Assembly (NCBI GenBank): GCA_007844125.1
Contig: CM017561.1
Span: 26,311,038-26,375,037 of the forward strand
Direction of reading: 5' to 3'
DNA length: 64,000 nucleotides
From: Sinonovacula constricta
Lineage: Eukaryota > Mollusca > Bivalvia > Cardiida > Solecurtidae
Program-made: the position numbers and the translations under genes
The notes under the pieces: generated by a model
The model's input: only the letters and a program-made list of their open reading frames with translations
What the model was told of the DNA's origin: nothing
Database searches by the model: none
Part shown: positions 12,440 through 26,583 of the stretch, in pieces
Layout of the letters: each line of letters starts with the position of its first letter
Numbering within the stretch: the first letter of the stretch is position 1

Positions 12440-12595
12440 AATGACTTCTGGTAGGATTAATACGCCTGATTTAGTATTTACCCAAACAATACACTAACGG
12501 TCCCGGCATCACTACTCACCAGGGCAGACGTTCATTTTAAGTGAAATACAATCACCCGTCAGGAACCATCCCTGGTTATCATTGTCAGTTTATCG
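12440..12595 (+). repeat. Second copy of repeat J, cut by the A/B junction
   Basis: Matches the first 150 bases of repeat J ('gattaatacg', 'gggcagacgttcatttta', 'gtgaaatacaatcacccg'). In unit B the equivalent copy runs on to about 25400. Here it stops at 12595 and unit B begins, so the junction lies inside the repeat. Confidence 0.8.
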
Positions 12596-13202
12596 GACAT
12601 TCTTATTTTGAACAACAATCTGTAAATAGTTTCAGTTTGTCCTATGTGTCGATTAAATCCGACGTAATTCAAATGTATGTATAACGTTGTCACATAATTA
12701 GCATAGCTAAATTAAGTTCAAAGTACGTTATATCAATAATATGTCGACTTTAACATTTCTGTTTATATCGACGCATTAAAACATCACTGTCTAATAAACA
12801 CGTTTACACTGCATTTTATTTTAAAGAAATTGCCCTTCAAGTGACATTTAACTAAACGCCGGTGTTCGACCCTTGACAGGTGGTTCGAAGCGTATCGGTC
12901 CGTAGATTAGTTTATAAAGTGTGGTAAGGACTAAGTTGGTACAAAAAGCTGTTTGTGGTGGTTTCCTTTCGCACATTATACATTGCTATTATTTATTAAA
13001 TGACATGTGACATTATTTCTTACTAACAATAAATAAATGCATTCAAAATTTCCTTCCGCGAGAATAAATATTCAGTGTAAATTTTACAAGACCCATCTCA
13101 TTCTTTCCAGTATCCAAACATGGCTTCTTTCCAGGTCAGACTTCTAATAGTCATGTGTATAAGTGAAATATAATCGCATGTCAGTACAATCTGTAGTCAT
13201 CT

Positions 13203-13452
13203 TCTGTCAAGTTTCCGTCTTTCTGCGATTGCTGGGACTAAATCATCTGACTATCGATGCTGAGTTTTCTGTCAAGTCTCCGTCTTTCTGCGATTGCTGG
13301 GACTAAATCATCTGACTATCGATGCTGCGTTTTCTGTCAAGTCTCCGTCTTTCTGCGATTAGTCATCTGACTATCGATGATGCGTTTTCTGTCAAGTCTC
13401 CGTCTTCCTGCGATTGCTGGGACTAAATCATCTGACTATTGATGCTGCGTAC
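13203..13452 (+). repeat. 65-bp minisatellite, about 4 copies (unit B)
   Basis: Same unit as at 119-285. The third copy lacks about 10 bases ('gattagtcatctg' in place of 'gattgctggg...aatcatctg'). Confidence 0.9.
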
Positions 13453-13846
13453 ATACACTATTTAACCTAGTATTCCAGTGCTATTTTATGTGACTAAAGC
13501 CGATTTTCATTTCAGTTTATCCGACTCGGCGGTCGAGTTTAGATATGGTGTCAAAACAAAAAGCCACGTTTGTGCAGTTCAGTGTGCCATTTAAAGCAGA
13601 TTAATAAAATATGTTTACTCTGCATTGATAAACGTTCTTGCGATTCCTAGACATGCTGTTGTTATGGGCATAGTAAATTATACAATAGTCGGAAAATACG
13701 TCTCGGTTTTATGCACGGCAAATTAAGGTTCAAAATATAGAATATATTTTGCTCATATATTCTTATATTGCGGATCGGTACGTAAGTAGCCTATGCGAAG
13801 TGTTCAATGTGAGTTATGTAACTATGACAACATAACACAGACGCTG

Positions 13847-13875
13847 TTTTTTTTTTTTTTTTTTTTTTTTTTTTT
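13847..13875 (+). repeat. Poly-T run, 29 bases
   Basis: The same position in A and C has 7 or 8 T residues. An expansion in unit B, or an assembly length error. Confidence 0.95.
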
Positions 13876-16654
13876 GTGAATCACTGGTTCAATTCTTGTA
13901 TATGTTCATTTTCATTCATGTGTGCACATTATCATTAGTTTCTCCCCTAATTAGTACACATCCTGATAACAACAGAAACGCCCAAAAATGAAGCCACCTG
14001 TGAACATTAATATACATAATCTATGAAAGAAAAAGTCAATAAGCTGAGGAAGAGCCAACACAGCCTAATAACTGCTTCAATAAATCGAAACTCGAAATAC
14101 ATTTATCATAGATTTGAGGGAGATGTTAACCACATAAGTTTTTGCCAAATAAAACTAAACAAAGGGAATAAATATGGAATTAAATATTCGGTTAGAGTTA
14201 TCTCAACTGCATGCATATTTGCACGTCAATAATATTCACCTAAACAGAATTGGATTAGACATAAATGCGGTATTATCAAATAAGTGTTCATGAAAAATAA
14301 ACCGACCCAAAATAGCAATATTTAACTTAACTCGCCTTTCCGAACAAGTGCACACCAACACTAATGGAGCATTCAATGATTTGGACGTTAATTCTCCCCG
14401 TTTTCCTCTTTTGACTATTTCAAAACACGCCTACCTGAAGAGCTCATAAACTGTATTACAAATCGCATTCTGTTTTTATTGTTGTTTTGTAAAGTAGGTA
14501 AATATTTACAAAGTGCTTTGCATTTGTACTGACTGGATGAACCGATGTTGAGAAAAATTTGATCTGCAGTATATCAATTACCCATTATCCATGGACTTCT
14601 AACCTCAAGGCATGACTGTTTTAATAATACACCATAAGACCTAGGCCTCTTGAAAACTACAAACACTACCATATCGGTCTTCTGCAAATACAATCTTGTG
14701 TGTTTCCAGTCGCAAAGACCAATTCGTTCGTTCAGTCATTAAGAATCGCTGTGAAAACCTTTCAAGGAAACTTGATAAAAATATTTAATCATTCGCTTAT
14801 CGAAAAGAAAAAAAACACCTTCCATCCCATCCGTGTAGGTGATCTTATAATACCGGATGTGGATGTGAGGTTCAAATGCATAATTATTAAAGTGTAATGT
14901 CTTGTGACATTTATTTGTTTTTGATTTAGAATTTGGCAGTTGCTATGTTTGTTTTCTGATCAAAATGTAGTTAAAAAACTTGTAGATTTACAGAAGCTCG
15001 AACATCTACTGCAGTTGGATATTAACATAAACATACTCGAGTTATAATATATAATTACATAGACAATGTCGGTTTATCTGGCGAAGAGATGGCGGCTCTT
15101 AGCAATCTTGATATTGTAATCAATGAGCAATGGATAAATGTTATATAAATTATTTTGTCATATCATATTTCCAATCTGAACAATAATTCATTTTATGAAA
15201 ATAGAACATATGCAATCCAAACAAAAAGTGTGGTTCAAATCTTGGAGATTTTCTACAGTAGTGTAGTAAATTTAACTATCAAATTTAACCTATTTAATGA
15301 AAGTTAGAATGATGGTAAACGGGCGAAGCGCAGGCTTCTGTGACTAAGCCTATTGTTTTATAGCTAGACGATGCCGCCTTAGGTCTGAAGTGCTTTGTCT
15401 GCTCGGAATCGCACTCACTTGCTTATACGCACATAGACACCTACACAAAAATTCTTTATTATATATATAAGTTTCTATAATCAATACAACATAGGGCACC
15501 GTGTTGTTACGCCCATCTCTTATGTACGCCCCATAGCACATCTATAGACATAGACGCCGATAACAAGATCACGAATATGTCAGAAAAAAACTACTGCGAC
15601 CTGCCCAACGGATCTTGTATAAATATGAGTCATTGATGAGTCATTGATAAATGTATGATTGAGAAAGTTGACGCACAAAACTTCACCATAACATTATCCA
15701 ACTGTTATTTCACGAAGGCTTGTGCGGTCTGAAATCATAGTATATGTTTATGCCCGCAGTTGCATGATAGCATATAAAATACTTGAATGACACGGTGTTG
15801 TAGGCTGCTATCGCAGCTTGGGGACTGCACGTTGACTCCTAGTAATTCTCCTAATGTATTGTTACAGAAATATTTACTGAAAGGGAGAATTATCAAATAT
15901 AGTTTTAAGCACTAGGTTTTTTTAATTCTGGCTATTTAAGATATCAAAGACGGAACATTCAAGTAGGTGTGAATATGCGAAAAAGAAACAGTAAAAAATA
16001 ACAAACAAAAACGCAGCAAATAAAAATAAACAAACTAAAAATTAGGAACAAATGTTACGGTCACAGCCACTGTTTAGGCTTCAGGCTTACAAGAACCGGC
16101 AACTGTGTATATAATTGATAGTATAAAACGCAACAATAAATGAGTTAGATGAGTGTCAATAGACAACTACAATGAAATGAATCACTAAAAGAACAAAGCC
16201 TCAAGTAGGCAAAGAATATTGGGTATAATTCACGAGATTGACAAATTCAAAACGAGAACATTAACGGAAAGTGGACAAATGAAGTTTACCGGTATATGTC
16301 TAAAACCATTCCTGTGCGTTGACGATGTCTAAATCGTTCTGTTGCTACTATTGTTGTGGTTTCATCGCAAGGACAAAATTATGGTCAATTTGACAAAATC
16401 CAGTTAATTCTTGAAGGAAGACAGCAGACACAAATAATGTCGACAGGAAGAACACCATCCACCACCCTCACCACCCCAAACTCATATAGATTTTCATATG
16501 GGTTTCGAACATAAAATTCAACATAAGATTTTATTAAGTGCAATATAACTGGCCTACACTGAAATGTGATCAATTAAATGTGGAATATCAGCAAGAAAAC
16601 ACCAAATTAAACTCATTTTAGTCTAATATATAGAGCTGTGTAAACTTCAAGAGA

Positions 16655-16985
16655 TCTGCTTATATTATGTCTGGTGATATTAATCCGACTGATTCAATAT
16701 CTACAAGAAGAACGGTATCAGTGCTACCATTATTTAACAGCGATGTCAGACGTTCGTTTTCAGTGAAAAACAATCAACCGCCAGAAAACATCTCTCATCA
16801 TTTTTGTCAGTTTTTCGCCTTTATGATACTGCTAGGTCTAAATCATGTGACCCGATAGCTCGATCGTAGACATTGGGAAGCTAAGAAGATCGTATTTCAG
16901 ACTTTATATGGATAGAATCGGTGTTCATTTTTATTGTGTTCGTTTTATAGACTTCGCAAAAGTCAAAAGCCAGCTTAATAAACTT
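16655..16985 (+). repeat. Internal repeat J (unit B)
   Basis: Aligns with A 3830-4165 but shares unit C variants ('tgctaccattatttaacagc', 'actgctaggtctaaatca') where A differs. Confidence 0.75.
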
Positions 16986-18099
16986 GCTGTGTCAGCTGAC
17001 AAGTCTTTGCAAACAACTGGTGCCATTTTGATAAAAGATGGTCTGAGATTCTAAACATGTTATTAAGTTGATTTCGAAGAACGTAAATTCATAGAACTTA
17101 TCTCAGATAGGTCTGACAAATGCATACTGAAATGAAGTTAAAAAAGCTGAACTGCAGTATTTAAATACTAAAAAGAAAGTTCCAACATTTACTTGGGTTC
17201 CTTATGTGAATTCTTTGTTTTTAAGATAAGAATGTGGATATTTAGTCACAGTTATAAGTCAATGAAATGTTCACACTACCTGCTGAAAATGGGTAGCGGA
17301 ATATCACTCATAATTATTTGTAAGGTTGATTAACAAGTTATGCATATACAAGTCCAACTTGTTATTTATTCGAGAAAAATGAATTGTTATAAGAAAATCG
17401 CCAAAATCATCATTTCAATGCATGCGATATGCTTGTTTAATGCTTCACTTCCATACACCGTGCAAGATTTTATTTTGTTTTTCACTCTGACAGCTACTAG
17501 AAGCGATTGTGGTTCAATAACATTAATAGATTCTCACGTTTCGTCTATGTCTTCAAATGGTTCATTTTATATCTTAATTAAATAAAAGAAACCAAATATC
17601 ATATACGTTAACTAACTAAACCCTTGTTAAATCTATGAGTATGTACGCCATGGCTAATGTCCTTAGTGCTACCTATGTGTCAAACTTGACGAAATACGAT
17701 TGTAAATTTCGAAATACAATTTATTTATTGAAAGCATGTTACAGATGTGGGGGGATCTGTCGTTTTATAAATATCAACCATATTTTATTTTTTATTTTCA
17801 ATACGCAAAGATAAATTACATAAAAGTATATATACGTATAGTAAAAAAGAACTTAACACACATGCACATAGATTGTATTTCAAAGTCTAAATAAATGATA
17901 ATTTTATCCGACATATAGAACGTATACAAGAAGTTATCTAGTGACAAGTTACTTTTTAATATGGCCGTGGATTAAAGATGTGTGTCTTATTGATTCAAGT
18001 ATTGTAAGTACCACTGGTAACTATGCCTCACTATTGATCGTTATGATAGCGATCCCTTTAAGTACTCTCAAAGAAACTGTACCATTCCCCACACTTAAC

Positions 18100-18207
18100 T
18101 CTCGTGTTTTAATCAAACTTCATCTTCTTGCTAGCAATACAAGAGACATAAGAGATGTTTGGCCAGACTCAATGAATATTGACCCCCTCGCTGACAACAT
18201 GAGCTGA
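18100..18207 (+). other. 108-bp conserved island with kept reading frame (unit B)
   Basis: Identical to the unit A copy over the whole 108 bases. It lies in one of the two A/B blocks of near identity, so this identity reflects recent homogenisation and not selection. Confidence 0.6.
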
Positions 18208-18692
18208 GTTGCTAATGTCGGGAATGTTTAATAATACTCATCTGAAAATGATCTTGTACGTGGTATCATTATGTGACATCCGAAATAAGTCATACGCAGT
18301 TAAGAAGTCATTAGTGAATGTTGTTAATACAATGATTACATAAAAGAACATGCGGACAGTTTTGAAAGTAGGTTATATCACTAACATATCTCGTGTCATT
18401 TCTATTGCTTTAATTCGTTACAATATTTTACCGCAACATCGCCGCATCTACGCTTTATTCTTCATAATTACACCTTTTTAAAGGTGGGAGAAAGGAAACA
18501 TATGTCGCTGCTATGAATGTATATATAAAATATAATATAATATAATATGAAATAATATAATAAATACATGTATTTGAAAATTATTTATACATTTTAAGCA
18601 GGACTCTTAGAGGTTGCCTGTCTTGCAAACACATAAATACATATCTACACAGCACACAGAAACTGATGTATATGTTTATTGTAAGGTTAATA

Positions 18693-18763
18693 GTAGGTAA
18701 ATAAGAAAATGTCCTATCAAAATTTTCACAGATATTTAATTTTTATCTACCAGCAGACAAAGG
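18693..18763 (-). mobile_element. Family S fragment, 3' end only (unit B)
   Basis: Counterpart of A 5889-5960, with the same truncation point. Confidence 0.75.
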
Positions 18764-19599
18764 CAAGTGCTGAATCTTACAGGACCCAGTCCATTTCCAG
18801 CACCCAAATCTGGCTTCTTGCAAAATCTGTCGTCCAAATGTCGATTGTATAAGTGAAATGTAATACAACGCCAGGTACTGCCTTTCGTCATCTTCTGCTA
18901 CTTCCCACCTTAAAGAAATGCGAGGGTTTAATTACACATGTATGACAATAAACTTGATTGTGGACAATATAAATATATATATTGCTATATCTCTAAGTAC
19001 GGTGTCGAGTACGTCTTTTCAGAATCTAGACCTTTAGTCATATTTCTACACCTTGCAAGGCTATATGCATGTAAAGGAATATTTTGTTTGTTTAGTTTCT
19101 CCTTTCTTTAACAATTTTGACTTTTTAAATTCTAATTTCATTGTATAATTTGAACCTTATTTTAAAATTCATTGCGACTGATGTGGTCTTGGTGATGTAA
19201 CTTTGACAAGCAGGACTTTGAGATGCTCATGTAATTTTCCAAAATTAACGGAATCAAATCCAGAATCCACCAAATCAGTGTCTCTCTTTAATGAACATCT
19301 TAAACTAATTATGTTATCAAGACACATATTTGTTTGTCAAGAGCCTACGGAAAAAATAGTGGTTCCTTTCTCTTTTTTAAGTTAAATCCTCTGCTTTCAT
19401 CTCAACGTCTCAAGCATGATTACAATCAATTATAAAGCCAATGACATTTTAAATTTTCTTATGGCTTTAAACTTTAAACCGAGTTTGGTCTCCTTTTCTC
19501 TGATAAATGGGACGTGCAATCTATGTTTCTTTATGTCTTTACCTACTTTGTATACAATGTTGATATAGTTTTGTGTATATTTATTTCAATATAATTATG

Positions 19600-19815
19600 G
19601 ATCTTGGTATGGAGACATCAGACCAGGAATGGCATGATTAAAAAAAAATCATAAAGCATATTTGAGCTCTGCAGTCGGTCTTTTGGCCAACTTTTTCTTT
19701 CAAGGCGGTTACGTTTTTTTCGCTATACGTGTACAATGTTTTGTCTCAGTGTTTCTTTTGTCATTGTTTCAATTAAGTTGTTTGTGTGTCTCTGTCTTGA
19801 GGTAATTCCAATTTT
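19600..19815 (+). mobile_element. Family S copy (unit B)
   Basis: Counterpart of A 6800-7015: 'cagtcggtcttttggccaac' then 'caaggcggttacg'. Confidence 0.6.
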
Positions 19816-21267
19816 AATACATAAGATAATCGTCTTATGTCCTTTTCATGTTTTCTGATACTGGGAATCGGGCCACTATCTTTCATTGTCCTTGTTTCAG
19901 CTGGTTAACTATTGGTTTACATTCTGACAACTTATGTTGGGGAATAGACACCAACCATTTTACAAACATAATCCATGATCTTATGATCCATTATTTTTCT
20001 GTGTAAATTTAATATTGATATGGAAGAAAAAAAATTATTCTCCTTAATTTAATGACAAAAGAATAGCGTGTGAACATTAAATGTTCAATTCGAAATTTGC
20101 CGAGTACACGTATGACAATCTAGGGTTTTTCGACTTTTTACGATGTTTGTTAAATCGAATTATGTACGTTTTATTCTTCAAAATGCAAATAATAATTATT
20201 ATTTTTATATTCTGTTAACTTTAATTTCTCAGATTTATGGTGTATTATATTATTTATTGTATATAAGCTGCCACGTTGGATCTTTTGCCAAGATGTTTTT
20301 TTTATCTGTTTAGTTTATGTAAAAAGTAATCAGAAAGATAACATTATACTGTTTCATAAAGCGCTGCAAGTTCTGAGGTGTTCACTGCTTCGGAAATGTA
20401 CACCCATAAAACACACTGACATCTGGTGTATATAAACTGTTATACAGAGTATTTTTGTCAGTTTAAAGGCCTTTTCTAAAACTTTACGGCATCGCGTTCA
20501 ATGTAATATCTCTACGCGTTCTAGATGATTGTTTATTACTCATCATCTTATTATTTGTACTACTATGGATTTTAACTGCCGTCTCTCTTTCGTTAAACCA
20601 CTCTATTGGTAAAATGGAACTATTTATTGTCGCGCTTTACGTAGGTGACCTCTATAAGGTAGACTGCCTTTCCTCCCTAAACGGTAAAAGTGAAGTCAAG
20701 GCAAAGATATACTAAAATAAGCACAAGGTAGAGGACTTAACATGCAAATTTCAACAAAATTTTACGTCGAACTTGGTGGCTTTTCCTATAATTTTGTGTT
20801 TTTACCCAGTATCTGCAAGTGTTTCGGTTTGTTTTATACACCCGATCGTCCAAACGGCCGATTAGAATGATGAGGACTTAGCGAGAAGAAATTTAATAGA
20901 ATCGCAAAACAAAAGAAAAAATCTCGTTGTACTCTCCATCTGAGTCGTATGACATTCTCGACACGGTAGAAAGGTCATCACATTGGTTTCTTCAGCTCTT
21001 CTAATAACGGCGCGTATAAGCTTTTTTGAGTTCTATATGCGAATCTGGTAGTTGCTTACTCTACCACTGAGAGCGACAGTCAATAAGATTGCAATATTAG
21101 TTTCAATTAAATTGTAGTAAGATGTTTAAGGTAATACTGTGATAGGTGTAGCGAAAAGTCGCGATTTGTGCGAGTAAGAAAATATAAACATAACTATACA
21201 AAAATCGCATTGAGGTCGCAAGGGGTTGATCTTCTGTGTAAACAGGCCTCAACACATTGAATATTAT

Positions 21268-21413
21268 CCCTGCATTGAACGTCTGTATCCTGGTTCGATT
21301 GGAGCACTGCTGGGCTGGACAGTGTCGGACGGCAACCCTTGTAGACAATGGTAAATTGATTTAGTTTGTATGTGTAATTGGCGATCGTGACAACGTCACG
21401 TTTTATCATGGCC
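21268..21413 (-). other. Second conserved island M (unit B)
   Basis: Counterpart of A 8573-8720. The minus-strand ATG is kept and the frame beginning MIKRDVVTIA is open, with a few changes from A. Confidence 0.5.
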
Positions 21414-22371
21414 TGTTTAATAACAACCACCCAATATGATCAAAGAAAAACTGGCTGATAATTACCAAAATCCAAACAAGAGAATTGAAGTGCTTTACAA
21501 AGTGTTCAACCTAATTAGGCGTTAGAAAATAAACAAAGCTCCAGTTTCAATTGAATATATTTGCAAATGGTGCTAACCACTATCCTTTTATGTTAACCTC
21601 TTTCCATGCAAATACCTGAATGAATATACTTTTGATTTATCAGAGTATACTAGTACATGCATAGTATGTTATAACTAACAAGCACTATTAAATCACACGC
21701 AATGAGAATTTATAAATTATTATTCTGTAGTATTGACTTGGGTGTCATGTGTTAATATGCTATCATTCTCCCTGTAGAGTTGAAATTTTAATATTAACAT
21801 TCTGAGGAATGTACGATTAAAATTATAATATTTGAAATAGTATCACTGGGTGGATTAACCCAACAAGACATTTAAGTATATAAAAAATCGTTTTCAAGAA
21901 AATGAAAACACAAAATTAAAAAACAACAATAAACATTATGCTTATAGAAAGGATTATACCTCATTCCCAACATGCGGTGCCCGTAGAAGAACGACAAAGA
22001 GATTAAGAGAGCTCAATATACATTTGCAAAATTCGAACGAGCTCTCGATTATATGTCTGCGGGCTTACATTCAACACGGAGCGAAAATTTTCTTTAAAAT
22101 GACATTACTTAGCTTTTATCCCCAACCTTTTGCAGTCAGACTTTCACAAAATTCGATAACTGATCACACGACACCACCAAAATTCTCTTAAAATAGTGTG
22201 TCCTCAAGGGTTGTCTCAGAATCGTGCGAGCCATTTTCTTTCCTAAACACTATGTGGACATTATTTTTCAATGACGTCACTACTTTCGTCATAACCTATA
22301 GAAAATATCAGCGCTCGCACATTTTGTATTCAAATAGATAGTTTTTCTTTTCATTGCTTGCATCTGAGAAA

Positions 22372-22443
22372 CCTGTCAGGAAGTGCAAGGTTAGAGCTCT
22401 GTAAACCAGTTTAAGGACCCCAGTCGGTCCATATTGCTGACTG
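22372..22443 (+). mobile_element. Family S core fragment (unit B)
   Basis: Counterpart of A 9680-9747. It leaves the family at the same base after 'gactga'. Confidence 0.65.
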
Positions 22444-24215
22444 ACGTTAGTCGATTTCCGGTTTGCCGCAAAAGGGCAACACATGGCAAGTCATTGGCTA
22501 AGACATTCTGTACAAAAAAACTGAGATGACCAACAGGTCAAAATCTCAGAGCATTTTATAAATGTAAGTGTTTAAAAACAGCCGAGGGAATTGTTAAAGA
22601 CTGGCCCTGAATGGACCAAAATACATTAAATTGTCTGCAACCAAGTACCCTTTTAACTAAAAATATTAAATAAATAAGACTCTTAAACAAAGAATAAAAT
22701 ATTTACCCGTCAATACAATTTAACTAACAGTTCGTTACTAGTAGGAATGTTTATTTATTTATTAAGGCAAAACAAGCATACTTAAAATACCATATACATA
22801 TATACATTAGCAGTATACCCCATAGTTCTCAATAGCCATACAACTTGTCATCTTCCAATGTAAACAAACTGACACATTTACATACACAGTTTAATTTCCT
22901 AAGGAATACATTAGTCGTTCTTGCGGATTCATTCATTTGTTTCGAGCATAACATATAGGAATGTAGGCTTGTGGCATACACTGCGTGCTGTTGACTCCAC
23001 GACCCTGATCGATGTTAAACGACAGTCCGAATGATTGACAACTTCCCGGAGGTCATGGACGACTACACGTGACTTAATCATTTTCTTTTAATTTTAGAAG
23101 TTCCAATTAGCGATAGATGTCGTAGATATAGAGGTCTTTATTGATTGACACGATAATGATAATTTTAAATGTAAGTTCCATAAAAATATGAATATGTCTG
23201 GTTATATTTCACTCCTAAGGACATCTTTTTCGCTAATAGAAAATGTCGTTTTGTTTGGTCTTACATCTCGACCATCGCCGAGAGTTGGACACATCCATCG
23301 GATTCATATGGTACCTTTAGCTATATTTGGGAGGTAACATCATTGAATAAGCGGTCATTTTGTCATTAATACAAGTAATCGCCAATTTCCAGTTTTGTTT
23401 GTCTCTGTTGTGAGTTTGCGGAATTTAAATATAATCAGCCGAATATTTCACGACTAGATTACAAATAATGAAAACAGGAGACAAATCAATCCCAAGTACT
23501 CAAATAGCTAGACATACACGAAACTTTTTATATAACGAAGCAAATTATCCCTATGTTTGAATAATGTTAACAAAATGAACCAGACCAAGAAATTTGTATT
23601 ATTTCTCCTTTACTTTTGTCTAATTAAAATTCAGTTTAAAGTCCTTGCATTATTCCTTACCACCGATCGATTGGAAATATGCTCTTTCTTCGTCTTTTGT
23701 TTGAACATAACAGCCCAAATCTCAAGTTTATCTGACGCCTTTGATGTACAAAACTGTTTGCTACAGCGGAGACGGAAATGATGTTTCCTCAGACCAAATT
23801 GTTATTGGCCATCGCGCAGAAAAATGAGCAGAAACATATCAGAAAATGAGGCCCGAACTACTTTTATGTCAATAAAAGAGTCGGTGATCAATGCAATGAT
23901 CGAGAAAGTAAACTGGCACTCGGTCGTTCGTCTGTATATAATCTTCAACTAATACTTCAGGCTGTCCAGTGGGGCAAAGCAAAATATGAATCATGCGTGA
24001 TTTTTGGTATAGAGACTTCCATTGCGATAAGCGGTATCGAGGGGGTTCGACAAACAATGTATTTCTGATTTAAAGTGTTTTTATTGCGAGGATTATCTCT
24101 ATATCTATCTAGGAACTTCTTGGCTGTTGAAGCTGTAATTTCATGTACTTATCATACATATGTTGATAGTTCATTTTAATTATTGTTATATGTTTTGTCA
24201 ATATAATTCATTTTT

Positions 24216-24512
24216 TACTCCCGATGCAAGTGCTTACTTTTAGTTGTATCACATAAATGGGATTATTTTATTTTGACGGTTTATCTGTGAGAAAAAAACC
24301 TTAAGGATGTGCAAGGTTGCAGCGCACAACAACCCGTGTTTAAGCACACCAATCGGTCTTTTATTGACTGACCCTTCAATGGCAGTAACTATTGTTTTTT
24401 TTATTTTTTCTTTGTATGTAATGTATAGTCTGTCTGTTTCTATCACTTTGACTCTGAAATTACAACATACCTTTGTCTAGTAGTAGTTCAATTGTAAAAA
24501 CGTGTAGTTATC
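24216..24512 (+). mobile_element. Family S copy (unit B)
   Basis: Counterpart of A 11578-11863. It keeps a weak version of the 3' part ('cctttgtctagtagtag'). Confidence 0.75.
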
Positions 24513-25079
24513 GTCATAGGGTCACTTCTGAATTTTTAATTGACTTGTTTTGTTATGGTCGAAAAATATGGAACGTGAAAATATTGATAGACCTGACCAA
24601 TGGTTCGATACTGTTTACTTAACTCCAACTTCAGTTGCTGTTCTTAACAATTTGGTTGAGGCAAACAAATATACACAAAAATAGTCCCATGCGAAATAAT
24701 CCCTCTTTTTTTTTAAACAGCAAGCTCACACACCACTTGCATGCTCAAATTACCTAAACATTTTATTGTGGGGTTTGATAACGCATATTTCAGGTTAGGA
24801 CAACAGAAGTCAAGTCCTAGATATAACATTCTACTCAATCAAGTTGCAGAAAAAAGTCAAAATAATAAAAAACAGTTACATTTACTTTTATATATTGTAT
24901 ATCTTTATTCAAGATAAGCATGTTCATGAACTAGATGCTAAAAGAAGAAGTTGTTTTCTTTCAAACAGATTAAAGAAGTAGATAAAAATGGTATTTTAAC
25001 AATAATACTCGTACAACTAATTACACTTTATCTATCACAAATGCGAAAACTGCAAAAAGGAAAACAGTTTAATAAAATG

Positions 25080-25400
25080 ACTTCTGGTAGGATTAATACG
25101 TCTGATTTAGTATTTACCCAAACAATACACTATCGGTCCCGGTATCACTTTTCGCCATGGCAGACGTTCATTTTAAGTGAAATACAATCACCCGTCAGGA
25201 ACCATCCCCGGTCATCACTGTCAGTTTATCGTCTGTAAAATATTGCTAGGTCTAAATCATATAAGGCAACGTACACAATGTAAGCTGAGGAAGATTGTAT
25301 TTCCAGATTCATATGACTCAATTTGGTTCCATTTCATGGCGCCTACTATATGGACTTACAACCGTCAAAATCTAGCTTTATGATACTGCTGCGTCTTAGC
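25080..25400 (+). repeat. Second copy of repeat J (unit B, full length)
   Basis: Begins like A 12440 and continues past the A/B junction point through 'attgctaggtctaaatcata', 'aagattgtatttc' and 'gtcaaaatctagctttat', matching the 3' part of J at A 4010-4165. The two J copies in a unit are much more diverged than the same J copy in different young units, so the J duplication is older than the unit array. Confidence 0.7.
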
Positions 25401-26580
25401 AATATGACCTTTTACTCCGATGTTGTAAACAAACCTTCTATGGAAACAACAAATGTCGATTTAGCGAACGATCATTGTGTGCGAACTACAGTGTATGCTG
25501 TAATTGAGATAAATGAAAGTTCATATTGTGGTAATGGTACCCTGGCTATTGAAAATGCAGTAAAGCCTCTTCAATAGGCACCTCTATGCAGCAACAACCT
25601 CTATGCTCTAACACGTTTATTTTGCCCTCAGTGTTTGTAACCTCTGGGCATAATCTGTCAGTAACTATCCACCATTGTAGCATATACGTTGATTACAGGT
25701 TACTACATGTGGAAGCATTTACATGTATCTGGATTCATATTTAAGGGCTCGGTTTGTACCTGCTTAGTTTATATAAAATAAGTTTTGTTTACTAATAAAG
25801 ATAATTACATTGTATACGAACACTTTGTATGCTTATATTGTTCTTCTATTTCTTTTCTTTTTCATCACAAGTTAACTACACACGAAATATGAAATCATAC
25901 ACTTTGAATATTATAAAAGACACCGCTAAAGTAATGTTAAAATTAAATGTACAGGGTATTTAACTTGGCATCCGTCATGACCTCAGCACAGCAACACCTC
26001 TTAACAGCAACAGCCCCGAAGGACCAAATAAAAGTCGGCAATACTTCATATGAAATATGAAAAAGTTTGGGATAATTTTATTCGACGTAGAATAAGAAAA
26101 CACAGCACTTTCACAAATATGTGAACTGCATAAAATGAAAGAAACATTTTTTTGCTATTTCAAATGATAAATGTGAACACATTTCTTATATAATAAAAAC
26201 ACGATGTTTTATCTATCAACACTTAAAATAATTCAATTTGGATGATTTGGCTATATAATAGTTGCAGTTCAGACATTAAATAAATAAAAAAGAAATTATT
26301 TGTTTACTTGAAAGAAACTTTATGATCAATATGTCTTCAATTTGAATTTTAAGAAGCCGTCCAGATTCCATCATAGCAAACTCCGTATAATATTATGATC
26401 TGAAGTGGAAGGATCACGGTGATGAAATATGAATTAGGATGGTCGAGTTTTGTTTTACAGAATACCGAACGACGATGGTGTCGTTTCATTTAAAGGTGCA
26501 TTTTTTCCAAACTCATCAAGAATGCGTATATTCTATAATATAAATATACGTATTATTTAATAAAAGGACATGAACGTTTA
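25400..26580. other. Non-repeated stretch of unit B, no gene recognised
   Basis: Not seen in A or C. It holds short open frames only, such as 25323-25577, 25585-25735 and 25978-26061. None has a recognisable domain or a second copy with which to test coding. Two places share 'gcaacaacctct' or 'gcaacacctctt' wording, possibly an old local repeat. Confidence 0.4.
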
Positions 26581-26583
26581 ACA

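Larger units (their letters stand above)
113..12595 (+). repeat. Tandem unit A (young copy, 5' end missing)
   Basis: First of three closely similar units. It aligns collinearly with unit B at an offset of 13110 (at 913) that falls to 12822 after a 291-bp deletion in B, and with unit C at about 29620. Landmarks in order: minisatellite (119-285), AAC tract (2929-3172), 'taagtgaaatacaatc'-type repeat (about 3830-4165), 108-bp island (5278-5385), pentamer run (5723-5742), S fragments (5889-5960, 6800-7015), second island (8573-8720), S core (9680-9747), S copy (11578-11863) and a second copy of the 3830 repeat (12440-12595). No gene is recognisable. The open frames at 913, 4518 and 5119 are kept in B but altered in C. 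The unit ends abruptly inside the last repeat, where unit B begins. Confidence 0.9.

Noticed and set aside
25323..25577. 84-codon plus-strand frame
   Set aside because: Starts inside repeat J, with no domain and no second copy of the frame elsewhere.
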